Virus record (IMG/VR): IMGVR_UViG_3300042474_001151
Coordinates: 48,431 to 112,430 of that record
Length of the DNA stretch: 64,000 bases
Origin: a virus
Direction: 5' to 3' (one strand)
Part shown: positions 1 to 9,745 of the stretch, in pieces
Layout: each line of letters opens with the position of its first letter
Numbering within the stretch: position 1 is the first letter of the stretch
Position numbers and translations under genes: made by a program
The notes under the pieces: model-generated
Databases searched by the model: none
Told to the model about the DNA's origin: nothing
What the model saw: only the letters and a program-made list of their open reading frames with translations

Positions 1-3000
1 GTTGCAACAACTACTAATAATTTAAGTAGTTCAATATCTAGTTCAATCGGAAGTTTAAGTTCAAGTGTTGCGTCAATTAATAACGCACAAAATGGTAGAT
101 TAGATTCACTTGAAACTGCGAGTGGAAGTATACGGACTAATTTTAATACATTTACATCATCTTATACAACAGTATCAGGTTCAATAGATTCTAGACTAGA
201 TGTATTAGAAGCATATAGTGGATCACAACTTGTACCATCATCTTCAATGTCATTTAGAACATTACAGACTGATGTGTATTGTAAAAACATGTCAGGTACC
301 CAAATAAATAAGGGTACTGTTGTTAGAATTGTGGGATCGGTCGGTGACAACCCATTAATTGGTGTTGCATCATTTTTAACTGAAGGACAATCCGCAAATA
401 CGTTAGGTATTGCATCTGAAAATATTCCAAACGATGGTTTTGGTTTAGTAATAACTGAAGGCGTTTTAACTGGTGTTAACACAGACGGAATGACCGCAGG
501 TCAGTTATTATTTTTAGGTGCAAACGGGACATTCACAACTAGTTACCCAGTTCCTCCAAATCACGGAGTTAGATTAGGTGAAGTACTAAGAGTTCAACAA
601 AATCAGGGTTCAATTTACGTTCGTGTAGACAATGGTGCAGAATTAGGTGAAGCTCACGATGTATATGACACCACAACCAATTCATCATATGGTGATTTAT
701 TGGTAAAAAGTGGTAGTGTATGGGTTAATAGTAGAAGTTTAAATGGTGATTACGTTGTTACTGGTAGTTTAACTGTTACACAGAACTTAACAGTTCTTGG
801 TTCATCATCACTTGTATATGTTACCTCATCAAATTTAGCTGTAAGTGCTTCATTCATAAGTGTAAACGTATTTGAACCTGCAGAAAGATTTGGTGGTTTA
901 AAGGTGTATGATAGTGGTAGTGCGAACGCCACCGCATCTTTAGCGTGGGATAGTTTACATAACCATTGGGTTTACCAAAATGTAAGTGGTAGTAATTACT
1001 CAGGAGGTATGTTACTTTCGGGACCAAGAAATACAGGTTCATTAGGTGATGAACCTAATTTAATTAATGGTAGAATTGTTAAGTCAGTAGGTGGAGATCA
1101 TATCGATGTATCAATTATTTCAGAAACAGGAACAACAATAACAGTTGCCGGAGATTTAGTTGCGAATTCGATAACAGGAGCATTCGATTATTTTGGTTTA
1201 GTTAATCGACCAACATTGATTTCTGGAAGTTCACAAATCAATATAACAGGAACAACAGGTTATTCAACATTTAGTAGTTCAGTAAGTTCAAGTGTGGGTT
1301 TACTATCTTCTTCAGTTGCAACTACAACATCAGGATTAAGTTCTAGTATTAATTCATTAAGTTCTAGTATTGATTCACTAAGTTCTAGTGTTGCAACAAC
1401 AACACTTAATTTAAAAAATCGGGTTGATTCTATTGAAGGTATAACCGGTTCGATATCGTCATTGAATACCTATACAGGTAGTAACAATACAGTAATTGGC
1501 ACGTTACAAACGGCAACAGGAAGTCTTAATACCTTCACTTCAAGTGCGAGTGGAAGGTTGGATTCTTTAGAAAGTGCGAGCAGCAGTATCAGAACTACAT
1601 TGAACTCATATACAAGTTCAAATGATTCAACTAACACCACTCAAAACAGTAGATTAACAAGTATTGAAGGTATAACTGGATCTATCTCATCATTAAATTC
1701 ATTTACCGCTTCAATTAATACAACAATTAAAAGTAAGTTAGATAGTGAAAATGTTGTATCTGGTTCTTCACAAATTATTTATTCTGGATTAACAGGAATA
1801 CCTTCAGGTATTGTATCTGGTTCGATTCAAGTAGAGTTAACCGGAACAACAGGTTATTCAACATTTAGTTCTAGTATATCTACAAGTATTGGGGCGTTAA
1901 GTTCATCAATTTCAACAACAACATTAGGCACAAAAAATCGGGTCGATTCAATTGAATCTAAAACAGGAAGTTATGCAACAACCGGTTCAAATGTATTCAT
2001 TGGTAATCAAAATATAAATGGTAATTTATCTGTAACAGGTAGTGGTAATATAACGGGAGATTTAACTGTTCAAGGTAATTTAATCGCACAACAATATATT
2101 GTCTCATCTTCAGTAACATATTTAACCACATCATTCTCATCAGGTTCGACAAAATTCGGAGATAGTTTAGATGATACACATCAATTTACGGGTTCAGTTC
2201 TTATATCGGGTAGTATTGTATCAACAACAACACCTTTAGTTTCGGGAAGTAGTCAAATATCATATAGTGGATTAACAGGAATACCTTCAGGTATTGTTAG
2301 TGGAAGTTCACAAGTATTAAATGGTAGTGGTGTGTGGTCAGGTTCGGCTCAACTTCCAAGTGGAGTTGTTTCGGGTTCATCACAAATTATTTATTCTGGA
2401 TTAACAGGAATACCGTCAGATATAGTTTCAGGTAGCTCACAATTAACAGGTTCATATGACACACGTTATGTTCTTAGTGGTTCAATCACACAAACAACTT
2501 GGGATAATATTGCATCAAAACCACCTGGCATTATTTCGGGGTCTGTACAAATTGTTAATTTAGGATTTGCAACAACAAGTTCAAATGATTTATATGGAGA
2601 TAGGTATTTGTTTTCAACCGCACTATCAACAGGTTCATGGGTTATTAACCATAACTTAGGTTTTCAATTCCCAAATGTTGATATATATGATTCTTCTAAT
2701 CAAATATTAATACCACAAGCAATTACCGCCACATCAGCAAACAGTATGCAAATTGATTTTGCAACTCCAACTATAGGTAAGGCAATATTAACAATTGGTG
2801 GAGCAAGAAGTACAGGTTTATTTGTACAAAGTGGTTCATTCTACAATGCAACAACTAACATTGGAATCACAGGTTCATTGGTTGTAACAGGTGATGTGGA
2901 CGCTAATAATTTCAACACAACATCTGATAAGAAATTAAAAACAAATCTCGTTAGAATTGAAAATGCATTAGATAAGATTGAAAAATTAAATGGTTATACA

Positions 3001-3234
3001 TTTGATTGGTTAGAAGAATATAGTGAAGATAGAACAAGACAAATCGGGATGGTTGCCGATGAGGTATATGAAGTACAACCAGAATTGATATCACATAGAA
3101 ATATTGTTTTATCAAACAAAGAAGAAAAAATAAAATTATTAGACTACTCTAAAGTGACAGCAATATTAATTGAAGCAATTAAAGAGTTGAACGATAAGGT
3201 TACAAAATTAGAAAATAAAAAGAAGAAAAAATGA
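1..3234 (+). CDS. Giant tail-fibre-type protein with C-terminal S74 chaperone (5' truncated)
   Basis: The reading frame is open from base 1, so the gene starts upstream; the ATG at 247 is internal. About 1077 residues are visible. They begin with Ser-rich coiled-coil-like repeats (SSSIGSL, RLDSLE). At nt 250-645 follows a beta-rich module (INKGTVVRI ... VRLGEVLRV) of a type common in phage virion proteins. Next come long SGSSQI/IPSGIVSG repeats and a module with VYDSGSANATASL that recurs in the other fibres of this window. The C-terminus (nt 2925-3231) matches the intramolecular chaperone of endosialidase (peptidase S74): TSDKKLKTN, LNGYTFDWLEE, RQIGMVADEV, then a helical tail. In that family the domain helps trimeric fibres fold and cleaves itself off before the conserved Ser. 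The role is inferred as a trimeric receptor-binding fibre. The stop overlaps the next gene's ATG. Confidence 0.85.
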   Translation, partial: VATTTNNLSSSISSSIGSLSSSVASINNAQNGRLDSLETASGSIRTNFNTFTSSYTTVSGSIDSRLDVLEAYSGSQLVPSSSMSFRTLQTDVYCKNMSGTQINKGTVVRIVGSVGDNPLIGVASFLTEGQSANTLGIASENIPNDGFGLVITEGVLTGVNTDGMTAGQLLFLGANGTFTTSYPVPPNHGVRLGEVLRVQQNQGSIYVRVDNGAELGEAHDVYDTTTNSSYGDLLVKSGSVWVNSRSLNGDYVVTGSLTVTQNLTVLGSSSLVYVTSSNLAVSASFISVNVFEPAERFGGLKVYDSGSANATASLAWDSLHNHWVYQNVSGSNYSGGMLLSGPRNTGSLGDEPNLINGRIVKSVGGDHIDVSIISETGTTITVAGDLVANSITGAFDYFGLVNRPTLISGSSQINITGTTGYSTFSSSVSSSVGLLSSSVATTTSGLSSSINSLSSSIDSLSSSVATTTLNLKNRVDSIEGITGSISSLNTYTGSNNTVIGTLQTATGSLNTFTSSASGRLDSLESASSSIRTTLNSYTSSNDSTNTTQNSRLTSIEGITGSISSLNSFTASINTTIKSKLDSENVVSGSSQIIYSGLTGIPSGIVSGSIQVELTGTTGYSTFSSSISTSIGALSSSISTTTLGTKNRVDSIESKTGSYATTGSNVFIGNQNINGNLSVTGSGNITGDLTVQGNLIAQQYIVSSSVTYLTTSFSSGSTKFGDSLDDTHQFTGSVLISGSIVSTTTPLVSGSSQISYSGLTGIPSGIVSGSSQVLNGSGVWSGSAQLPSGVVSGSSQIIYSGLTGIPSDIVSGSSQLTGSYDTRYVLSGSITQTTWDNIASKPPGIISGSVQIVNLGFATTSSNDLYGDRYLFSTALSTGSWVINHNLGFQFPNVDIYDSSNQILIPQAITATSANSMQIDFATPTIGKAILTIGGARSTGLFVQSGSFYNATTNIGITGSLVVTGDVDANNFNTTSDKKLKTNLVRIENALDKIEKLNGYTFDWLEEYSEDRTRQIGMVADEVYEVQPELISHRNIVLSNKEEKIKLLDYSKVTAILIEAIKELNDKVTKLENKKKKK

Positions 3235-5738
3235 GAATAGACGGACCTCAAATTACAGGTAGTTTTAATTTAAATGGTGATACCGTTGCTGATTTAGATG
3301 CTTTAGTAACCACGTCGTCATTTAACATGATGACAGCGTCAATGGCAACAACAGGTAGTAACTTATTTAAAGGAACTCAGACAACATCTGGGTCAATAGT
3401 ACCATCAGTTAATAATACATACGACTTAGGTAGTCCAACACATCAGTTTCGTCACGTCTATATCTCAACGGGTTCATTATATATCGATGGGACAAAAGTT
3501 TTAGGCTCAACAAGTTCTGAATTACAAATCACAACAGATGTTGGACAATCATTTAAAGTATTAGAGACAGGTGCCGACACAATCACATTACAAAGTAATG
3601 ATGGAAATGTTACATTAACATCAACAGGTGGCGGTGACATTGTTATGGACCCAAGTACGGGTGTTATTGGTTTAAAAGGTACTGTTACAATTTATACAGG
3701 AAATAAAATTACATCAAGTGACGGTAATGCAATTCAATTTGGTAATGGTATTTCTATTACGGGTAGTATTGTTGCAACAGGAACTAATTTAATATCAGGT
3801 TCATCACAAGTGTTAAATGGTAGTGGTATATGGAGTGGAAGTGCTCAGTTACCTTCAGGTATTATTTCAGGTAGTGCACAATTACCAAGTGGTATTGTAT
3901 CAAGTTCAGCACAAGTAACGGGATATGGATTTTCGACAACAGGTTCTAATAATTTTCAAGGTACACAAACAATTACAGGATCACTTTATATTAGTTCCGA
4001 TTTAGTTGTACAAGGTTCATCTTCACTTCAAAACATAACTGCATCAGCGGTAAACATTGGAGCAAACATAGTAAATCTTAATACCGCAAATCCAGCAATT
4101 AGATTCGCGGGTATAAGTGTTTTTGATAGTGGATCTATCGGTGGTTCTGGTTCTTTTTTATATGATGCTGTACAGGACGAATTTATTTTTATACATAGAG
4201 GTGATGGTACTAATATAACATCATCCGTAACGTTAATGGGTCCACAGACTTACAATAATGTTGGTAACGAAAGTTATCCTACGAATAATCGGATATTAAA
4301 AGGTACCGGTAACGAACACGTTGGGGATAGTATCATAAGTGAAACTGGCGGTGGTATTGGAATAAGTGGCAGTTTATCTATTACCGGTAGTATTGTTGCA
4401 ACAGGAACAAGTTTAGTTTCTGGTAGTTCACAAATATTAAATGGTAGTGGAATTTGGAGTGGTAGCGCACAATTACCGTCAGGTGTTGTAAGCGGTAGTG
4501 CACAAACAATTGCAAATTTACCAAGCGGAACGGTATCGGGTAGTGTACAAGTTGATGTTATGTCAACAACAAACATTGCTCGGTTGGCAACAACTGGTTC
4601 AAATACATTTACAAGTAATCAAATTGTTAGTGGTGCATTTACAACAACTGGAGATATTAACGTTAATTCAAGTGGTATTATAATTAATAGAAACACATCT
4701 GGAGAACCATATTTGTTTTTTAGAAAAGATGGTGTTAATAGAGGTTCTATATATGGTATAACAGGAGGTGGATTAAGATTATTTGACCAAAGTGATAATC
4801 AAGTTCTAACTATGACCGGTAGTATGATAGGAATAAATAAATCATCACCTAGTGGTACACTTGATGTTCAATCATCGGGAGCAAATGGTATTGTTTTATC
4901 TTCTGATTCTGCGGATACTAATAATAGTGGTAGATTATTCTTTATGAGAACCGGCGGTGAAGGTTGGAATATATTCAATAATTCCGGTAACTTAAGTTTT
5001 AGAAGTAACGCAATACCTGGAAACACTTCAGGTAGTGAAAGAATGCGTTTGGATAGTTCGTATAATTTAACATTAAACAATGGACTAACTGTTGCGGGTG
5101 CCACTAACCATACTGGTGCGGTACGGATGAATAATGGTACAGGAGGTTCTTCACCAAGAATAACTTTTGGAACTGAAGATGAAAGCGTACCTGGTAATAA
5201 ATCAATTTATCTTGATACCTATTGGATGATTCTTCAACCTCACGTTAATGAGGGTTTAAGAGTTAGATTCGTTAATGGGTCAGGAACACAAACTGAGACC
5301 GTTAGACTCCAATCAACACAAGCAAGTTTTTACACATCCATAAGTTCTTCAAGTAGTATATCCGCTTCAGGTAATATGGGAGCAAGAAACTTTAATAACT
5401 TAGTTAGAAGTTGGTCCTCAAATGGTTCATATGTTTGGCACGAACAATTAGATGCAATCGCAAGTGTTTTTGATGATGGTGGATTGTATAGAGCATTTAT
5501 TAGAGAATCAAATGCTGCACATTATTATGGATATATGTTTGACATTAATGTTAGTAGTAAAGGATATGGAGGAACATCACTTCAATATGTTGTTCGAAAT
5601 ATGACATCGTCTAATGGAGCGTGGCCAGCAGGTTGTGGAGCAACTTCATTTGCATCAATAGATAATAGTGGATTTACAAAACAAAGTAGTGGTTGTTTTG
5701 ATACTTTACATTTATATATAACAAAAATAGGAGGTTAA
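3231..5738 (+). CDS. Tail-fibre-type structural protein
   Basis: An 835-residue Ser/Thr/Gly-rich protein whose ATG overlaps the preceding fibre stop as ATGA. Modules in order: an N-terminal segment with NTYDLGSPTHQFRHVY, as in marine phage fibres and repeated in the 10557 gene; SGSAQLPSGI repeats; the LYISSDLVVQG module with ISVFDSGS (about residues 250-310), shared with three other fibres here; further SGSSQ repeats; and a distinct C-terminal domain of about 200 residues ending in LHLYITKIGG with two Cys residues near the end. There is no signal peptide or S74 domain. It probably forms a separate fibre or a segment of the same adhesion device as its neighbour. Structural role is well supported, exact position in the virion unknown. 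Confidence 0.8.
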   Translation: MRIDGPQITGSFNLNGDTVADLDALVTTSSFNMMTASMATTGSNLFKGTQTTSGSIVPSVNNTYDLGSPTHQFRHVYISTGSLYIDGTKVLGSTSSELQITTDVGQSFKVLETGADTITLQSNDGNVTLTSTGGGDIVMDPSTGVIGLKGTVTIYTGNKITSSDGNAIQFGNGISITGSIVATGTNLISGSSQVLNGSGIWSGSAQLPSGIISGSAQLPSGIVSSSAQVTGYGFSTTGSNNFQGTQTITGSLYISSDLVVQGSSSLQNITASAVNIGANIVNLNTANPAIRFAGISVFDSGSIGGSGSFLYDAVQDEFIFIHRGDGTNITSSVTLMGPQTYNNVGNESYPTNNRILKGTGNEHVGDSIISETGGGIGISGSLSITGSIVATGTSLVSGSSQILNGSGIWSGSAQLPSGVVSGSAQTIANLPSGTVSGSVQVDVMSTTNIARLATTGSNTFTSNQIVSGAFTTTGDINVNSSGIIINRNTSGEPYLFFRKDGVNRGSIYGITGGGLRLFDQSDNQVLTMTGSMIGINKSSPSGTLDVQSSGANGIVLSSDSADTNNSGRLFFMRTGGEGWNIFNNSGNLSFRSNAIPGNTSGSERMRLDSSYNLTLNNGLTVAGATNHTGAVRMNNGTGGSSPRITFGTEDESVPGNKSIYLDTYWMILQPHVNEGLRVRFVNGSGTQTETVRLQSTQASFYTSISSSSSISASGNMGARNFNNLVRSWSSNGSYVWHEQLDAIASVFDDGGLYRAFIRESNAAHYYGYMFDINVSSKGYGGTSLQYVVRNMTSSNGAWPAGCGATSFASIDNSGFTKQSSGCFDTLHLYITKIGG

Positions 5739-5749
5739 AATTTAAAAAT

Positions 5750-6085
5750 ATGGCAATTAATATTACTATAGTATCAATTAAAAAAACAGATAATTTAGAG
5801 TTACCAAATGTGGTTACAGAAATTACCTATAAAATAACTAAAGAAGAAAATGGTAAAACCGCTTCATTAGAAGGTTTTGCTAATTTAGATTTTAGTGAGT
5901 TAACACAAGAAAATTATATTCCAATTTCAGGATTAACTGAAAATATGATTAAAGATTGGGTATTGAATTCAATTGGAGATAGAATCACATCAATTGAAAG
6001 TTATTTGGATAATGAAATTGAAACTCAAGAAGAGAAATTAAAAATTGTTTCTACTGAAATAAAATTACCTTGGGAAACTAATTAA
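5750..6085 (+). CDS. Small acidic protein, possible fibre-assembly factor (DUF7936-like)
   Basis: A 111-residue protein between two giant fibre genes. Visible pattern: VVTEITYKIT near the start, an acidic middle, LTENMIKDWV at about 64-73, and a C-terminal KLPWE. This arrangement (beta-strand start, then LTe-x-x-I-x-x-Wv, then PW near the end) resembles small DUF7936-type proteins found beside phage tail-fibre genes, but the match is from memory and only moderate. Its location directly after one fibre and before another suggests a chaperone or connector for fibres. No catalytic motif is visible. The ATG follows an A-rich stretch without a Shine-Dalgarno sequence. Confidence 0.55.
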   Translation: MAINITIVSIKKTDNLELPNVVTEITYKITKEENGKTASLEGFANLDFSELTQENYIPISGLTENMIKDWVLNSIGDRITSIESYLDNEIETQEEKLKIVSTEIKLPWETN

Positions 6086-6088
6086 AAC

Positions 6089-6096
6089 TATTTATA
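6089..6096 (+). promoter_or_regulatory. TATTTATA motif before fibre gene
   Basis: TATTTATA ends 4 nt before the ATG of the 6101 fibre gene. The same or nearly the same octamer precedes the genes at 10557, 43283, 50062 and 56675. It could be a -10-like element of phage late promoters, but no mapped start is available and the distance to the ATG varies. Weak support. Confidence 0.3.
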
Positions 6097-6100
6097 ACTA

Positions 6101-8680
6101 ATGGCAAACGGAGCATTTAAATTTAAAGACAATTCGGGTAATGTAGTATCATTTATTTCAGGAAGTGGTTCAAATATATCATTTTCAGGAGGTACGCTTG
6201 ACCTATCAGGAATGACAGGTTTAACCTTGGGTGGTTTAATAATGAGCGGTTCAATTACAAACGCTCTAACAGCATCCTCGGCTCCAAGTTATTTGTTAAC
6301 ATCTTCTTTTAACACATATAGCTCAAGTTTAGCAACTACGGGTTCAAATACTTTTATTGGTAATCAAACAATATCAGGTAGTATTGTATCAACAGTTACA
6401 ACATTAGTATCAGGTTCATCACAAATTACATATTCAGGATTAACAGGAATACCATCAGGTATTGTATCTGGTTCATCACAATTGACATCATCATATGATG
6501 ATAGATATGTGTTGAGCGGTTCAATTACCCAAACAACTTGGGATAACATCGCATCAAAACCATCAGGTATTGCATCAGGTTCATCACAAATTGATATAAC
6601 AGGAACAACAGGATATTCAACATTCAGTTCAAGTATATCCACAAGTATTGGAAGTTTGTCTGGTTCTGTGGCAATCACAACATCAGGATTAAGTTCTTCC
6701 ATAGGAAGTTTATCCTCAAGTTTTGCAACAACTACAATCGGATTAAAAAATCGGATTGATTCTATTGAAACAACAACAGGTTCCTTAAACACATTCACAT
6801 CAAGTGCGTCAGGAAGATTAACTTCTTTGGAAACTGCAAGTGGTTCAATACGTACAGATTTTAATACTTACACAGGTTCTAACGATTCGACAAATACAAC
6901 TCAAAATAGTAGATTGACAAGTATCGAAGGAATTACGGGGTCAATAAGTTCACTTAACACATACACAGGTAGTAACAATACCATAATAGGTACATTACAA
7001 ACTGCAACAAGTAGTTTGAATTCATATACAAGTTCTAATACAACTAATATAAATGCAATTCATACTTCAACGGGTTCGTTTAAATCGTTCACATCATCGT
7101 TCGATACTGCATTTGGAATGAGTGGTGCTGACGTTACCGTTAAAGGTAATTTAACTGTTTCAGGGACACAAACAATTGTCAATTCAACAACGGTAGCAAT
7201 TGGAGATAACATCATTCAATTGAATGGTACAGGTGCAACAAACGCAGGTTTGGTTGTGAGAGATGCAACCGCACCAAATACGGTGTCAGGTTCATTTCTT
7301 TGGGATAGTACCAATGATAAATGGATAGCGGGATCATTGGGTTCAGAAGACGACATCGTATTAAGAACGGCAACTCAAACATTAACAAATAAAACAATTA
7401 ATGCATCCCAATTAGTGGATGCGTCTGTAACAAATACTAAATTAGCAAATTCATCTATAACAATAGCTGGAACATCAACATCGTTAGGTGGTACAATATC
7501 TGCGGCGACAATATTATCAGGTACAGGAACGGTATCAGGTTCATCTCAAATTGATTTAACTGCAACAACCAATTATGCTTCAGGTATATTAACAAGATTA
7601 AATGCTGTTGGTGTTTTTAGTGGTTCTGCTCAGGTTACCGGAATTGGTAATGCACAATTAACAAATTCATCGTTTTTTGTTGGTACAACATCAATATCAT
7701 TAGGTCGGGCAAGTGCATCACAAACGTTAACTGGTGTTGCAATTGATGGAAATGCCGGTACAGTTACAAATGGTGTTTATACAACTGGAGACCAAACAAT
7801 TGGTGGAACAAAAACATTTTCATCGACAATTGTTGGGTCTATTAATGGAAGTGCCGCACAACTTGATGGACAAGGTCAGGCATACTATTTTAGTAAAGCC
7901 AATATGGATGCCGCAAGAAGTATTGTTTCTGGTACTAACTTAGATACTGATTTAGAAAACGGAGGGGCTTATAGTTCTTATGGTGCTGGTGGTACAAGTT
8001 GGAACGCACCATTTGGTTATGGTGGTGTTATAGCATACGCCTTTACAAGTGGGATTAGAGCTCAGTTTGGTTTCGATATTAGACACACGGCTTCTGATTA
8101 TGGTGACCTTTGGTATAGAACTAAAAATAATGTGGGTTATAGTACGTGGAGAAAAATGTGGCACGACGGTAACTTAACAAACTTAAATCAACTTACTAAC
8201 GGTCCCGGATATATTACATCAGATTCCACCAAACTTCCTTTAGCGGGTGGTACAATGACAGGCACAATCCGGTTCTCGAATGTGGTGGGTAACAAAATAG
8301 ATTTTTATTTTCTTGACACTGATAGATACGGTATACAAGTTCAAAGTAGTGAACTTAGAATTCATTCTGGAGCTCAAGGGGCTTCAACGGGAGGTGTTAC
8401 ACTTGGTAAAAGTACGGACACCACATTTACTGAATATTTAAGAGTAAGAAACGATGGTCACGTAGTACCTGGAGGTAACGGTACACAAAATTTAGGTTCA
8501 TCATCATTAAGATGGGCCACAGTCTTCACTTCCGATTTATCCATGAGTAATGGTATTGGTGATTACACAATAGTGGAGGGTGAAGAAAAATTATACTTAT
8601 ATAATAATAAAAATAATAAGGTTTATTCTTTTGTTTTACAAGAAGAAGACCCGGCAACAGCGACACCAAAAATGTCTTAA
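6101..8680 (+). CDS. Tail-fibre-type protein with knob-like C-terminal region
   Basis: An 859-residue virion protein. Order: N-terminal FKFKDNSGNVVSF segment, SGSSQI/IPSGIVSG repeats, coiled-coil-like KNRIDSIE and NSRLTSIE stretches, then VKGNLTVSGTQ ... GDNIIQLNG ... AGLVVRDA ... FLWDSTNDKWIAG, a module I recognise from cyanophage-type structural proteins. It continues with TGDQTIGGTKTF and the fibre motif LTNGPGYITSDS ... LPLAGGTMTG. The end, LGSSSLRWATVFTSDLSMSN ... EGEEKLYLYNN, matches the C-terminal module of the 10557 protein and of many marine phage fibres. Probably a trimeric receptor-binding fibre. KNRID uses CGG where the 50062 paralogue uses CGA for the same Arg. Confidence 0.85.
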   Translation: MANGAFKFKDNSGNVVSFISGSGSNISFSGGTLDLSGMTGLTLGGLIMSGSITNALTASSAPSYLLTSSFNTYSSSLATTGSNTFIGNQTISGSIVSTVTTLVSGSSQITYSGLTGIPSGIVSGSSQLTSSYDDRYVLSGSITQTTWDNIASKPSGIASGSSQIDITGTTGYSTFSSSISTSIGSLSGSVAITTSGLSSSIGSLSSSFATTTIGLKNRIDSIETTTGSLNTFTSSASGRLTSLETASGSIRTDFNTYTGSNDSTNTTQNSRLTSIEGITGSISSLNTYTGSNNTIIGTLQTATSSLNSYTSSNTTNINAIHTSTGSFKSFTSSFDTAFGMSGADVTVKGNLTVSGTQTIVNSTTVAIGDNIIQLNGTGATNAGLVVRDATAPNTVSGSFLWDSTNDKWIAGSLGSEDDIVLRTATQTLTNKTINASQLVDASVTNTKLANSSITIAGTSTSLGGTISAATILSGTGTVSGSSQIDLTATTNYASGILTRLNAVGVFSGSAQVTGIGNAQLTNSSFFVGTTSISLGRASASQTLTGVAIDGNAGTVTNGVYTTGDQTIGGTKTFSSTIVGSINGSAAQLDGQGQAYYFSKANMDAARSIVSGTNLDTDLENGGAYSSYGAGGTSWNAPFGYGGVIAYAFTSGIRAQFGFDIRHTASDYGDLWYRTKNNVGYSTWRKMWHDGNLTNLNQLTNGPGYITSDSTKLPLAGGTMTGTIRFSNVVGNKIDFYFLDTDRYGIQVQSSELRIHSGAQGASTGGVTLGKSTDTTFTEYLRVRNDGHVVPGGNGTQNLGSSSLRWATVFTSDLSMSNGIGDYTIVEGEEKLYLYNNKNNKVYSFVLQEEDPATATPKMS

Positions 8681-8683
8681 TAT

Positions 8684-8968
8684 ATGGAAGAGTTTGATTT
8701 CCCAGAAATGGATCCGAATAGAATTATAACAGAAGACAATCCAATGTATTATGTTATTATTAATACATCGGATTTAGTAAATATAAATTTTGATGATGTG
8801 TTTAACAACGTTGATGAGGATTTAAGATACTCTTTTGATGGCACAAAAACGTTTATAAAATTTAGAGGTGAAATACCATCATGTATACAAAATTTAGAAA
8901 CAAAATCTGAAACATTAACATCAGAAGAAATAAGCAACATTCTTCATACAGAAGAATGGAATTTTTAA
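8684..8968 (+). CDS. Small acidic protein of unknown function
   Basis: A 94-residue acidic protein (MEEFDFPEMDPNR start) with no family that I recognise, placed 3 nt after a fibre gene and 12 nt before a LamG-like lectin gene. It is rich in Asp, Glu, Asn and Ile, has a YSFDGTKTFIKF strand-like stretch, and lacks signal peptide or membrane segment. Like the small proteins at 5750, 16879 and 17900 it sits directly next to virion adhesion genes, which suggests an assembly or accessory role. That is inference from position only. The C-terminus ends LHTEEWNF. Confidence 0.6.
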   Translation: MEEFDFPEMDPNRIITEDNPMYYVIINTSDLVNINFDDVFNNVDEDLRYSFDGTKTFIKFRGEIPSCIQNLETKSETLTSEEISNILHTEEWNF

Positions 8969-8980
8969 TTATATTTTAAT

Positions 8981-9736
8981 ATGCCAATAGACGTTAATAG
9001 TAATGTGATAAATTCATTAGGTACTAAAATTTTTAATTCCACACAAATTGTTTCGTCTGGATTAGTTTGGTATTATGATGCGGGAATTGCGGATTCATAT
9101 GCTGGTAGTGGAACATCTGTTGTGGACCTTACTGGTAATGGAAACAACTCAACATTAAGCGATTTTTCATATGTAAACACATATGGAGGTTCTTTTCAAA
9201 ATACTACGAGTCGGAATGGGTCTCCAGGTATTCAAGTTCCCTTAACTAATTTTTCAAAATTGGTGGGTACTTGTGAATTTTGGGTTAGACCAACAACATA
9301 TAGTAGTGGAAACGGTATGTTTGTAAATCGTGCCGATGATACAGCTAATGCGAGTGATTGGTGGTGGTTAGGTATTTGGGATAGTGGTCAGCGTTTATAT
9401 CTCAGATTAGGTAACAGTGCTGGATGTTGTGGAAATGACAATTCACCTGTTTGGACAGGTGTTCATCCAGTAAATACATGGGGGCACTATGCCGCTACAT
9501 GGAATTCAGGTGTTGAATCGAAAATATATTTTAACGGGGTGTTAAATTCAACAGTATCAATTACATCAATACCAAATTCTAACCCATCTTCAACAGGTAG
9601 GTGGGGTTTAGGTCATAATACTACCAATTCACAATGGTTAGGACAAATGGGGACATTTAAACATTATAATAGAGTATTATCGGCTGCAGAAGTTTTACAA
9701 AATTACCAAGCGGATAGACCGAGATTCGGAAAATAA
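8981..9736 (+). CDS. Concanavalin A-like (LamG-type) domain virion protein
   Basis: A 251-residue protein, nearly all one LamG/concanavalin-like jelly-roll domain. Diagnostic stretches: WYYDAG at about 30-35, VVDLTGNGNNSTL, CEFWVRPT, WGHYAATWN, IYFNGVL, and the terminal HYNRVLSAAEVLQNY that ends most LamG_3-type domains. The short N-terminal segment (about 25 residues, IDVNSNVINSLG) resembles that of the next gene and could be the virion attachment part. The family binds glycans or proteins, so a host-surface binding role is inferred. There is no signal peptide, which fits assembly inside the cell. Paralogues are at 9746 and 17119. Confidence 0.8.
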   Translation: MPIDVNSNVINSLGTKIFNSTQIVSSGLVWYYDAGIADSYAGSGTSVVDLTGNGNNSTLSDFSYVNTYGGSFQNTTSRNGSPGIQVPLTNFSKLVGTCEFWVRPTTYSSGNGMFVNRADDTANASDWWWLGIWDSGQRLYLRLGNSAGCCGNDNSPVWTGVHPVNTWGHYAATWNSGVESKIYFNGVLNSTVSITSIPNSNPSSTGRWGLGHNTTNSQWLGQMGTFKHYNRVLSAAEVLQNYQADRPRFGK

Positions 9737-9745
9737 GATAAGACT

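Noticed and set aside
133-135. Reassignment of CGG from Arg to Ser, suggested by the tRNA and by FRIY versus FSAR in the FReD pair
   Set aside because: CGG alternates with AGA, CGT and CGA at conserved Arg positions of repeated fibre modules; the FReD alignment is a single variable site.
3780-3910. Collagen-like repeats in the fibres
   Set aside because: The SGSAQLPSGI-type repeats do not keep Gly at every third position.
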